From contig CAYRMW010000013.1 of NCBI GenBank assembly GCA_964425595.1, forward strand, positions 1 through 44,437: DNA of 44,437 nt, given 5' to 3'. Shown here in pieces: positions 8,464 to 15,189 of the stretch. The stretch's first letter is position 1. The number at the start of each line of letters is the position of its first letter. The notes under the pieces were generated by a model. It was given only the letters and a program-made list of their open reading frames with translations. It had not been told where the DNA came from and ran no database searches. Position numbers and translations under genes: made by a program. This stretch comes from Caccovicinus sp964425595. Its GTDB lineage: Bacteria > Bacillota > Clostridia > Lachnospirales > Lachnospiraceae.

Positions 8464-8979
8464 ATGGGAAAGAAATTTGATGAGATTTTTGTCAGGATGG
8501 ACCAGGTGGGCATCATTTCGCCGATCGGGGAAGTGGAGCAGATGCGGAAAAATTTGATGGAGGTTTTTGCAATCCCGGAGGAAAATGTATCCGGCGGGAC
8601 GGTCGCCCGCCATGAAAACACTGTGTTCCGGGGAGACAGGCAGGATCCGGGACCGGGCGTGCGGATGGATTTCTTTGATAAATTTCCTGTTCAGCTGGAA
8701 TATTTAAGCCCGGTTGACGGAAACAGTGCCTGGATGGAATATCACAACAAGGTGGGAAAGGGGATGCACCATGTCCGCTTTGATGTGGCCAGCCATGAGG
8801 AAGCCATTGCCTACATGAAGGAACACGGGATCGAAGTGTATCACAGCGCCGATTCGCCCAGAGGAGCCGGGATCAAGTTTGCGTATTTTGATTCTTATGA
8901 TAAACTGGGTTTCTATATTGAGACGATTAATTTTACGGAAGTCGAGCGTAAACGGAAAGAAGAAGAGGGAAGGAGATAA
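8464..8979 (+). CDS. VOC (glyoxalase/methylmalonyl-CoA epimerase-like) superfamily protein
   Basis: 171-residue protein with two beta-alpha-beta-beta-beta repeats. The motifs resemble methylmalonyl-CoA epimerase: VRMDQVGIISP near the start, QLEYLSP in the middle, GKGMHHVRFDV at 98-108 and GFYIETIN near the end. Likely metal-site residues are E79, H102 or H103, and E153. The first ligand, usually histidine, is Q14 here. Members isomerise, epimerise or cleave small acids and thioesters, and the metal site may be altered. The C-terminus ends in a charged tail. AAGGAGG lies six bases before the ATG. It is sandwiched between the dehydrogenase (27-base gap) and the permease (2-base gap), so a role in the same pathway is likely (inference). 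Confidence 0.8.
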   Translation: MGKKFDEIFVRMDQVGIISPIGEVEQMRKNLMEVFAIPEENVSGGTVARHENTVFRGDRQDPGPGVRMDFFDKFPVQLEYLSPVDGNSAWMEYHNKVGKGMHHVRFDVASHEEAIAYMKEHGIEVYHSADSPRGAGIKFAYFDSYDKLGFYIETINFTEVERKRKEEEGRR

Positions 8980-8981
8980 CT

Positions 8982-10385
8982 ATGGCGACAGAAGTAACGA
9001 AAACGCTGCCGGATCGTTCGGTTGTGGTTAAATGGCTGGTTTCGCTGGGAGCGGGAATTTTGCTGGCTCTGCTTCCCATGGGCACGTCGATCTCCTGGGA
9101 GCTGCAGATCTTTTTCGCGATCTCCATCAGCTTCATCCTGATTGTGGCCTTTGATCTGATGCCGACCCTTCTGATTTCTATGGTGCTGCCGTGTGCTTAC
9201 ATGCTTGCGGGGATCGCGGACGCGTCAACCGCGCTTCAGCCATGGACCAATACGCTGATGTATCTCGTGGCCGCGGGGATGATCTTTGCCAATGTCATGA
9301 CGGACTGCGGCCTGATGAGACGGCTGGCCCTGTGGTTTTTAAGAAAATGCGGAAGCTCATTTAACGTCCTGGTGTTTGGCCTGTACTTTGCCTGCCTGTT
9401 TATGGCCTGCATTTCCTTTGTCCAGGCGTGGCTCCTCATGTTGACCCTGGCGATCTCTCTTTGCAAAGCCATGGGATACGGCCCTTATGAGAAGCCGACC
9501 TCGGTGCTGTTGATGGCGGCGTTCTGCGGCTCCTTATCCACCACTGTCTACACCTACAATCCGGCTTATGTGCCGGTGATGGACGCCGCGGTAAAAAGCG
9601 TGGATCCGACGGCCTCCTATATGTGGTATGAGACTTATCTCTATATGGCGCCGTATATCCTGGTCTGCCTGGTGTTTTTGTTTATCCTGACCAGAGTCTA
9701 TAAGACTAAAGAGTATAACATTGCCGGTGGAAAAGAATATTTTGAAGAAGAGTACCGCAAGCTGGGAAAGGTGACGCTGGTCGAAAAGAAAGCGGCGTGC
9801 TCGCTGCTGTTTCTCCTGCTCTTTATCCTGACCAGCAGCTGGCACGGCCTGGATACGCTGTATGGCTTTGTGGCCGCAGTGGTGTACCTGTTCCTTCCCG
9901 GAATTAATGTAGGCAAGACGGAGGCGGTTGCCAAGATTAATATGGGGACCATTGCCTTCATGGTGGCCTGCTGCAGCATTGGCACGGTGGGGAGCGCATT
10001 AGGATTTGACACCCTGGTCACGAACCTTCTCTTTTCGCTGCTTCAGAATGCAGGCGATTATGCCGTGACCTACACGATCTTTGCTCTGGGCATCGTAGGC
10101 AAACTGGTCATGACGCCGCTGGCCCTGATGAACTGTCTGGCAACGCCGCTGGCGCAGCTTGGCCAGGAGCTGGGAATCAATCCCACCGGACCGGTCAGCA
10201 TCCTGCTTTTGTCTACCGACATGTATGTTATGCCTTATCAGAACGCCTGGACGATGGCATTTTTCGCCATGGGAATGTTCCGCTTCAAAGATTTCGTCAA
10301 GCTGAACCTCTTTAGGTGTCTGCTACTTTTGATCGCCGTGGGCGTGCTGTTCATTCCCTGGTGGAACCTGCTGGGCTTATTGTAA
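8982..10385 (+). CDS. DASS/SLC13-like organic anion permease
   Basis: 467-residue membrane transporter with about twelve hydrophobic segments and a charged cytoplasmic loop in the middle (about residues 240-275). The second half keeps the divalent-anion symporter pattern: a helix break before LATPLAQLGQELGINPTGP and a late STDMYVMPYQNAWTMAF segment. The canonical SNT motif of the first permease (2000-3277) is not obvious, so it belongs to a different branch. Its start is two bases after the VOC stop with GGAAGGAG upstream, suggesting translational coupling. Substrates of relatives are dicarboxylates, tricarboxylates or other organic acids. The two permeases are not close duplicates. Confidence 0.82.
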   Translation: MATEVTKTLPDRSVVVKWLVSLGAGILLALLPMGTSISWELQIFFAISISFILIVAFDLMPTLLISMVLPCAYMLAGIADASTALQPWTNTLMYLVAAGMIFANVMTDCGLMRRLALWFLRKCGSSFNVLVFGLYFACLFMACISFVQAWLLMLTLAISLCKAMGYGPYEKPTSVLLMAAFCGSLSTTVYTYNPAYVPVMDAAVKSVDPTASYMWYETYLYMAPYILVCLVFLFILTRVYKTKEYNIAGGKEYFEEEYRKLGKVTLVEKKAACSLLFLLLFILTSSWHGLDTLYGFVAAVVYLFLPGINVGKTEAVAKINMGTIAFMVACCSIGTVGSALGFDTLVTNLLFSLLQNAGDYAVTYTIFALGIVGKLVMTPLALMNCLATPLAQLGQELGINPTGPVSILLLSTDMYVMPYQNAWTMAFFAMGMFRFKDFVKLNLFRCLLLLIAVGVLFIPWWNLLGLL

Positions 10386-10400
10386 TTGGCCTGAACGGAA

Positions 10401-10472
10401 CTGCTGGATCGTTGGATCAGCACACCGGCGCAAAGAATCCGATAGCATGGGCGTCAGCTTTCTCTTACGCCC
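10401..10472 (+). other. Intercistronic hairpins between permease and SDR
   Basis: Two small inverted repeats lie in the 117-base gap: GCTGGATC/GATCAGC at 10401-10419 with a bulge, and GGGCGT/ACGCCC at 10449-10472. Neither has a T-tract, so they look more like RNA stability or processing elements than terminators. Confidence 0.35.
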
Positions 10473-10502
10473 CGATCAGTTTATAGAAAAGGAGACAAAC
10501 AA

Positions 10503-11303
10503 ATGTTTGATGTAATGAAAGCGTTTCAAATGACAGGAAGGAATGTGGCAGTGACCGGAGCGGCGGGGAACCTGGGTATGCATTTCGCGGAGGGTCTGGC
10601 GCAGGCCGGGGCGAATCTGGCCATTACGGATATGCCGGGGACGGAAGAAAAGTTAAACCGCCTGAAATCGGACTGGACAGCCCGGTACGGCGTGACCGTG
10701 ATGGTATATGCCCTGGATATCGGGGATGAGGAAAGCGTAAAAGCGGTCAGTGAAAAAGCCGAAGAGGAGATGGGACCCATCGACGGCCTGCTGAATGTGG
10801 CCGGCATCAATCATCACGGAACGGTATTTGATTACAGCGATGAAGATCTGGACAGGCTGATGCACATCAATGTGGTGGGGACGTATTCCTGCTGCAAATG
10901 GTTTGGAAAAAAGATGTGCGAAAGAAAAAGGGGCTCGATCCTCAATGTTGCGTCCATGAGCGGGTATATCGGCAACTACCCACCCAGGACGATGGCCGGA
11001 TATGGGATCTCCAAAGCCGGTGTTCACCATCTGACGAAATGCATCGCGGCGGAATTTGGTGCCTGCAACGTGCGGGTGAACAGTATCTCTCCGGGTTTTC
11101 TGGAAAAAGGGATGAGCAATGTTAAGAATTTCATGCAGCTGACCGACCCTGGTATCGCCGAACATAACCTGAGCGCAACGCCCATGCATCGGGTAGCAAG
11201 GGCGGAAGAGCTGGTGGGAGCAGCTGTGTACCTGCTCTCCGACGCCTCCACGTTTACGACTGGAATCGACATCCTCATTGACGGCGGCTACATGTTATGG
11301 TAG
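10503..11303 (+). CDS. Short-chain dehydrogenase/reductase, gluconate 5-dehydrogenase-like
   Basis: SDR oxidoreductase of 266 residues. It has the cofactor motif TGAAGNLG (18-25), NVAG (98-101) in place of NNAG, a catalytic serine in NVASMSG (151 or 153) and Y167-x3-K171. D43 after the second strand (ITDMP) favours NAD. The N-terminal FDVMKAFQMTGRNVAVTG style recalls polyol and gluconate-type dehydrogenases (weak resemblance). AAAGGAG stands upstream of the ATG. It follows the permease by 117 bases on the same strand and probably closes the PucR-controlled module. It differs clearly from the SDR at 4602-5384, so the two likely act on different intermediates. Confidence 0.86.
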   Translation: MFDVMKAFQMTGRNVAVTGAAGNLGMHFAEGLAQAGANLAITDMPGTEEKLNRLKSDWTARYGVTVMVYALDIGDEESVKAVSEKAEEEMGPIDGLLNVAGINHHGTVFDYSDEDLDRLMHINVVGTYSCCKWFGKKMCERKRGSILNVASMSGYIGNYPPRTMAGYGISKAGVHHLTKCIAAEFGACNVRVNSISPGFLEKGMSNVKNFMQLTDPGIAEHNLSATPMHRVARAEELVGAAVYLLSDASTFTTGIDILIDGGYMLW

Positions 11304-11367
11304 AATCACCAGACCGTTGCTGCTGCTCCACGGAATGGAAAAAAATGGAATTTTAACAAAAAATCAG

Positions 11368-11396
11368 TTGAAATTCGATCGGGAATCCTGTACAAT
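11368..11396 (+). promoter_or_regulatory. Sigma-A promoter of the coiled-coil protein gene
   Basis: TTGAAA (11368-11373), a 17-base spacer and TACAAT (11391-11396), followed by GAGGGGGG and the ATG at 11425. It is one of the best-matching promoters in the window and makes the repeat gene an independent unit. Confidence 0.75.
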
Positions 11397-11424
11397 TCAG
11401 GAAAAGGAGATCGAGGGGGGATTG

Positions 11425-11961
11425 ATGGTGGAGCAGAAAGATCTGGATATGATGCGGCAGATGATGCAGCAGGTCGTACGGGAGGAAATCTCGCCGTTAG
11501 CTGAGCGTATGGGCAGGCTGGAATCGAAAGTGGACAGGCTGGAATCGAAGGTGAATAGCCTGGAATCGAAGGTGGATAGCCTGGAATCGAAGGTGAACAG
11601 CCTGGAAGCGAAGATGGACAGCCTGGAATCGAAGGTGGATAGCCTGGAAGCGAAGGTGAACAGCCTGGAATCGAAGGTGAACAGCCTGGAAGCGAAGGTG
11701 AATAGCCTGAAAGCGGATGTTGACAGCCTGAAAGAGAAGGTGGCTGCAAATGCGCATGCGATCCAGGAGGTTCAGGCTACGCTGGAGAATGATATCGACC
11801 GGAAGATTAGTATCATAGCGGAAGGTCATTTGGATATCAGCCGTAATCTGGAGAAGGCGATTCGGGTCAGCCAGACGCAGGAGGAGTATCAGCTGCGGGT
11901 CGTGGCGCTGGAAACGGAAGTGCGGCGGCTCGGGAATCGGCTCAAGGTTGAAAATGCGTAA
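11425..11961 (+). CDS. Leucine-heptad coiled-coil protein with tandem 7-residue repeats
   Basis: 178-residue protein I cannot assign to a characterised family. After an amphipathic start (VEQKDLDMMRQMMQQVVREE) it has eleven consecutive heptads of the form LES/AKVN/DS (about residues 32-108), then a non-repetitive helical tail rich in charged residues. The heptad spacing of leucine and valine predicts a long parallel coiled coil. No signal peptide, membrane segment or enzyme motif is visible, so it should be cytoplasmic. The heptads are encoded by a nearly exact 21-bp DNA repeat, so copy number could vary between strains. The ATG at 11425 is chosen from the GAGGGGGG site; earlier in-frame starts lie upstream of the promoter. 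It ends at a terminator shared with glgD. Confidence 0.78.
   Translation: MVEQKDLDMMRQMMQQVVREEISPLAERMGRLESKVDRLESKVNSLESKVDSLESKVNSLEAKMDSLESKVDSLEAKVNSLESKVNSLEAKVNSLKADVDSLKEKVAANAHAIQEVQATLENDIDRKISIIAEGHLDISRNLEKAIRVSQTQEEYQLRVVALETEVRRLGNRLKVENA
11518..11748 (+). repeat. Eleven tandem 21-bp repeats inside the coiled-coil gene
   Basis: Each unit starts with CTGGAA or CTGAAA and encodes one heptad. Units differ mainly at GAATCG versus GAAGCG and GTGGAT versus GTGAAC/GTGAAT. Being an exact multiple of three, gain or loss of units keeps the frame. Confidence 0.9.
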
Positions 11962-11993
11962 ATTCCGGTAAGCGGAAAGAAAAAGAATAAACA

Positions 11994-12047
11994 AAAGAGG
12001 CCCTGCAGGGGATCAGGCGCATATGCGGCAACCTGCGGGGCTTCTTT
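11994..12047. terminator. Bidirectional terminator between the coiled-coil gene and glgD
   Basis: AAAGAGGCCCTGCAGG (11994-12009) pairs with CCTGCGGGGCTTCTTT (12032-12047) apart from two positions. The loop contains the palindrome CGCATATGCG. A T-rich tail follows on the minus strand (into 11975-11993), so it fits best as the glgCD terminator, but it also lies just after the plus-strand gene. A GC-rich hairpin without a T-tract lies between it and glgD at 12065-12092. Confidence 0.65.
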
Positions 12048-12152
12048 CGGTGATAGAGTAAACGCCGCCTCGCCGAAATCCCGGCGGGGCGGTACGGATT
12101 GATACCGTCTTTTGTATTGACGCTGCCTTTTGCGGCCCGCAGGCCGCCTGCG

Positions 12153-13295
12153 TTATACGATCCTATGCTTGGTCACATAGATCGGGAAGCTTTCTGTTCC
12201 CTTCAATTCCTTGCCGGCCGTGATCGTCGCGTTTTTGTCGGTGATCACATACTCGATGTCGGCGTCCGATTCAACTACGGTCCCCTGCATCAGCACGCAG
12301 TTTTTTACCTTTGCGCCCCTGGCGATCCTGACGCCGCGGAAGAGGATGCTGTTTTCTACCTCTCCCTCGATCACGCAGCCATCCGCAGCCATGATGTTCC
12401 TGGCGGAGGCGCCGTTAATGTAGCGGGTGGGGTTGTCGTCGCGGATCTTGGTATAGATGGGGTTCCCGGCAAAGAGGCCATCCAGGTTCTCATCATCCAG
12501 CAGCTTCATATTTTCATCGAAGTAGCTCTTCATGTCGGTGATTCTGGCCAGATAGCCGTCAAATTTAAAGGCCTGAACATTCAGCTCATGGATCTGCGGC
12601 GCCAGGATATCCCGCTCGAAATAGACATAGCCGCGCACAAAAGCGGCGCTGATCTGATCGATCAGGAATTCCCGGTCAATGACATAAATGTTCATGGAAA
12701 GGTTCTGTACGCCTGGTTCCTTGGAGTTGATGGAGATTTTGTCTACCCGCCCGTCTTCGATGCCAAGGGTATAATACAGGTCCTTGCTCACGGTGGGTGC
12801 GTCCATCATGCCCTTCGGAATGGCCTCTTCTGTGTAAGCGATGGTCACATCGGCGTTCTTGGCAACGTGGGCATCGATCAGCGCCTTAAAATTGAAATTC
12901 ACGGCGATATTGACGTCGGACATCACCACGTACTTTTCCTTCTGGGATTTTAAGAAGGCGATAATGCTGGCTAGGGCTTCCACGCGGCCATTGTACACGG
13001 CTACGCCTTTCTCAGCGAAGGGCGGAACGATATTCAGCCCGCCGTTTTTCCGGGTCAGGTCCCACTCGCGGCCGGATCCCAGGTGATCCATCAGAGAATG
13101 GTAGTTCTTGCGGACGATAATGGAAATGTTGCCGATTCCGCAGTTTACCATGCTGGACAAGATGAAGTCCACCATGCGGTAACGGCTCGCGAAAGGAATC
13201 GAAGCCATCAGGCGCTCGGTCACCAGTTCCGGAACCAGATTATCATAACTGTTGGGGAAAATGATCCCCAGCGCATTTGCATTGGAATTTACCAC
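12153..13295 (-). CDS. glgD: GlgD, regulatory-type subunit of ADP-glucose pyrophosphorylase
   Basis: 380-residue GlgC paralogue with the nucleotidyltransferase fold (about 1-250) and a C-terminal left-handed beta-helix. The N-terminal substrate loop seen in GlgC (LAGGQGSRL) is degenerate here (LGIIFPNSYDNLVPELV), the hallmark of Firmicute GlgD, which has little catalysis of its own and joins GlgC in a heteromer (family knowledge). The start is GTG at 13295, inside the last codons of glgC; the seven-base overlap with the glgC stop and GGGAGGTGA upstream indicate translational coupling. It acts in the cytoplasm in the first committed step of glycogen synthesis. The other glg genes are not in this window. 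Confidence 0.92.
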   Translation of the reverse strand: MVNSNANALGIIFPNSYDNLVPELVTERLMASIPFASRYRMVDFILSSMVNCGIGNISIIVRKNYHSLMDHLGSGREWDLTRKNGGLNIVPPFAEKGVAVYNGRVEALASIIAFLKSQKEKYVVMSDVNIAVNFNFKALIDAHVAKNADVTIAYTEEAIPKGMMDAPTVSKDLYYTLGIEDGRVDKISINSKEPGVQNLSMNIYVIDREFLIDQISAAFVRGYVYFERDILAPQIHELNVQAFKFDGYLARITDMKSYFDENMKLLDDENLDGLFAGNPIYTKIRDDNPTRYINGASARNIMAADGCVIEGEVENSILFRGVRIARGAKVKNCVLMQGTVVESDADIEYVITDKNATITAGKELKGTESFPIYVTKHRIV

Positions 13296-14497
13296 TGCTC
13301 TTCACCTCCCTTTACGTTTTTGCTGACCATGGCGTTCGGGCCGATCTTGGCGTGGTCGCCGATGTATACGCCGGAGCCGATGGTAGCCACGCCCTTCTCG
13401 CCGTCCGACGGCATGGCGCCAACGACCGCGTGTTCTCCGATCACCACGTTCTCCGCGATGATGCAGTGCTTGACCACCGCGCCGGACTTGATCACGGTCC
13501 CGCCCATGACCACGGCATCTTCGATCTGTGCGCCGGGCTCCACGATCACGCCGGAGAAGAGGATGGAGTGCTTTACCTTTCCTTTCACACGACATCCGTC
13601 GGTGATCATGGAATTTTCCACGACGGCGCCGCAGCTGATCTTATGTCCTGGCTTTCCGCTGTTGCGGCTGTAGATCTTCCAGTCCTCATCGAACAGGTTA
13701 ATGCCGCTGTGCTCCGGATCCAGGACCTCCATATTCGCTTCCCAAAGGGAAGAGATGGTCCCGACATCCTTCCAGTAACCGTTGAAATGGTAGGCGTACA
13801 TATTGCGGCCGTCCCGGAGGAGGTTGGGGATAATGTTGTTGCCGAAGTCATTCTGGGATTCGGGATCATTTTCATCTTCGATCAGGTACTTTTTCAGGAT
13901 ATCCCAGTTGAAGATATAGATTCCCATGGAAGCCAGGTTTGATTTGGGTTCCTTCGGCTTCTCCTGGAATTCGGTGATCTTATCGTTCTCGTCAGCCACC
14001 ATCAGGCCGAAGCGGGAGGCCTCTTCCCAGGGAACCTCCATCACGGCAACACTGAATTCCGCGCCTTTTTCCTTGTGGAAGGCCAGGAAATCACTGTAGT
14101 CCTGCTTGCAGATCTGATCGCCGGAAAGGATGATCACATACTGCGGGTTGTAGCGTTCAATAAAGGGAATGTTCTGGTAGATCGCGTTGGCCGTACCCTT
14201 GTACCAGTCAGAACCCGAGGCCTGCTGATAAGGCGGGAGTACGTGGACGCCCCCCTGGAGCCGGTCCAGGTCCCAGGGCTGACCGTTGCCAATGTACTCA
14301 TTTAATACCAGCGGCTGATACTGGGTGAGAATGCCGACCGTATCGATGCCGGAGTTGACGCAATTCGAGAGCGGGAAGTCGATGATGCGATATTTTCCGC
14401 CAAAAGGAACTGCAGGTTTTGCCAGCTTCTGGGTCAGCGCGTATAAGCGGGAACCCTGTCCGCCGGCAAGAAGCATTGCAATCATTTCTTTTGCCAT
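13289..14497 (-). CDS. glgC: Glucose-1-phosphate adenylyltransferase (ADP-glucose pyrophosphorylase)
   Basis: Makes ADP-glucose from ATP and glucose 1-phosphate for glycogen synthesis. At 402 residues it is close to the usual length. The pyrophosphorylase signature MLLAGGQGSRLYALT is at the N-terminus, followed by KPAVPFGGKYRIIDFPLSN, the GTANAIYQN segment, a GDQI metal site, the FQEKP lysine region and a C-terminal left-handed beta-helix with hexapeptide periodicity. The ATG at 14497 follows AGGGGGT; an upstream in-frame start at 14575 lies before the promoter -10 element and is rejected. First gene of the glgC-glgD operon. Confidence 0.95.
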   Translation of the reverse strand: MAKEMIAMLLAGGQGSRLYALTQKLAKPAVPFGGKYRIIDFPLSNCVNSGIDTVGILTQYQPLVLNEYIGNGQPWDLDRLQGGVHVLPPYQQASGSDWYKGTANAIYQNIPFIERYNPQYVIILSGDQICKQDYSDFLAFHKEKGAEFSVAVMEVPWEEASRFGLMVADENDKITEFQEKPKEPKSNLASMGIYIFNWDILKKYLIEDENDPESQNDFGNNIIPNLLRDGRNMYAYHFNGYWKDVGTISSLWEANMEVLDPEHSGINLFDEDWKIYSRNSGKPGHKISCGAVVENSMITDGCRVKGKVKHSILFSGVIVEPGAQIEDAVVMGGTVIKSGAVVKHCIIAENVVIGEHAVVGAMPSDGEKGVATIGSGVYIGDHAKIGPNAMVSKNVKGGEEQW

Positions 14498-14563
14498 ATG
14501 ATACCCCCTGAAATTATAAAATGCCGGCAACCAGATGAAATGGTTACCAGGGCTGTTGAGTGA

Positions 14564-14572
14564 ATTGTACCA
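14564..14572 (-). promoter_or_regulatory. Extended -10 promoter of glgCD
   Basis: On the minus strand TGG precedes TACAAT (14564-14569), an extended -10 element. No strong -35 is seen at 17 bases. The start site would lie near 14557, about 60 bases before the glgC ATG. An inverted repeat at 14602-14619 lies upstream. Confidence 0.6.
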
Positions 14573-14719
14573 CAAAACCGGAAAATCAAACAGCCTTTTT
14601 CAAAACAATATTTTGTTTTTGTGGAAATTTGATAAAAAACAGGAAAAATTTTCTATCTGCAGGGTATGAAGTATCGTCTTGCGCGGCCTTTCGCTGCGGT
14701 CTCGCTGCCCTGCGCGGTT

Positions 14720-15163
14720 TTACCGGCCGATCGCGAAGTTTTCCAGGTTTTCGCATATTTTTTCCAGGCAGCGGGCGAAGATCTCCATCTCCTCCTCCCC
14801 CAGGTCTGTCCACAGCTGGTCATCGACGCTTGCCAGAAGCTGGCGGAGCGTTTCGGCTTCCCGGCGGCCTTCCTCCGTCAGGCAGATGAGGAAAGACCGT
14901 CGGCTGGATGGGTCAGGCTTCCGTTCCAGATACCCGGCCAGGGCCAGCTTGTCCAGGCTGCGGGAGATGGTAGCCTCATCCATATGGCAGCGTTCCGCCA
15001 GTTCCTTCTGGGTGATACTGTCTTCGCGGCGCAGAGCATTGAGGATGCGGACGTGTCCCTGGCCGAAAGTCAGGCCGATCTCTGCCAGAAGAGGCTGAAG
15101 GACCCGCCTTCGGGCCTTTTCCGCCCGGATCAAAAGCCGCATGATTTCATGTTTATCGTTCAT
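14720..15163 (-). CDS. MarR-family transcriptional regulator
   Basis: 147-residue winged-helix repressor of the MarR family. A dimerisation helix leads in, then the winged helix (about 45-105) with SITQKELAERCHMDEATISR and the wing DPSSRRSFLICLTEEG, then long C-terminal helices. The ATG follows AAAGGATG. It is the last gene of an operon with two ABC exporter genes (26-base gap after the second), so it probably represses them. A palindrome of the MarR type sits on the operon promoter at 18874-18885. The ligand is probably a toxic compound exported by the pump (inference). Confidence 0.9.
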   Translation of the reverse strand: MNDKHEIMRLLIRAEKARRRVLQPLLAEIGLTFGQGHVRILNALRREDSITQKELAERCHMDEATISRSLDKLALAGYLERKPDPSSRRSFLICLTEEGRREAETLRQLLASVDDQLWTDLGEEEMEIFARCLEKICENLENFAIGR

Positions 15164-15189
15164 CCATATTCATCCTTTCTTGGACGGGC

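Noticed and set aside
11518..11748. CRISPR-like array
   Set aside because: The 21-bp units abut without spacers and are in frame as coiled-coil heptads.
12099..12953. Open frame on the plus strand over glgD
   Set aside because: Antisense shadow of glgD, with a protein lacking any family pattern.
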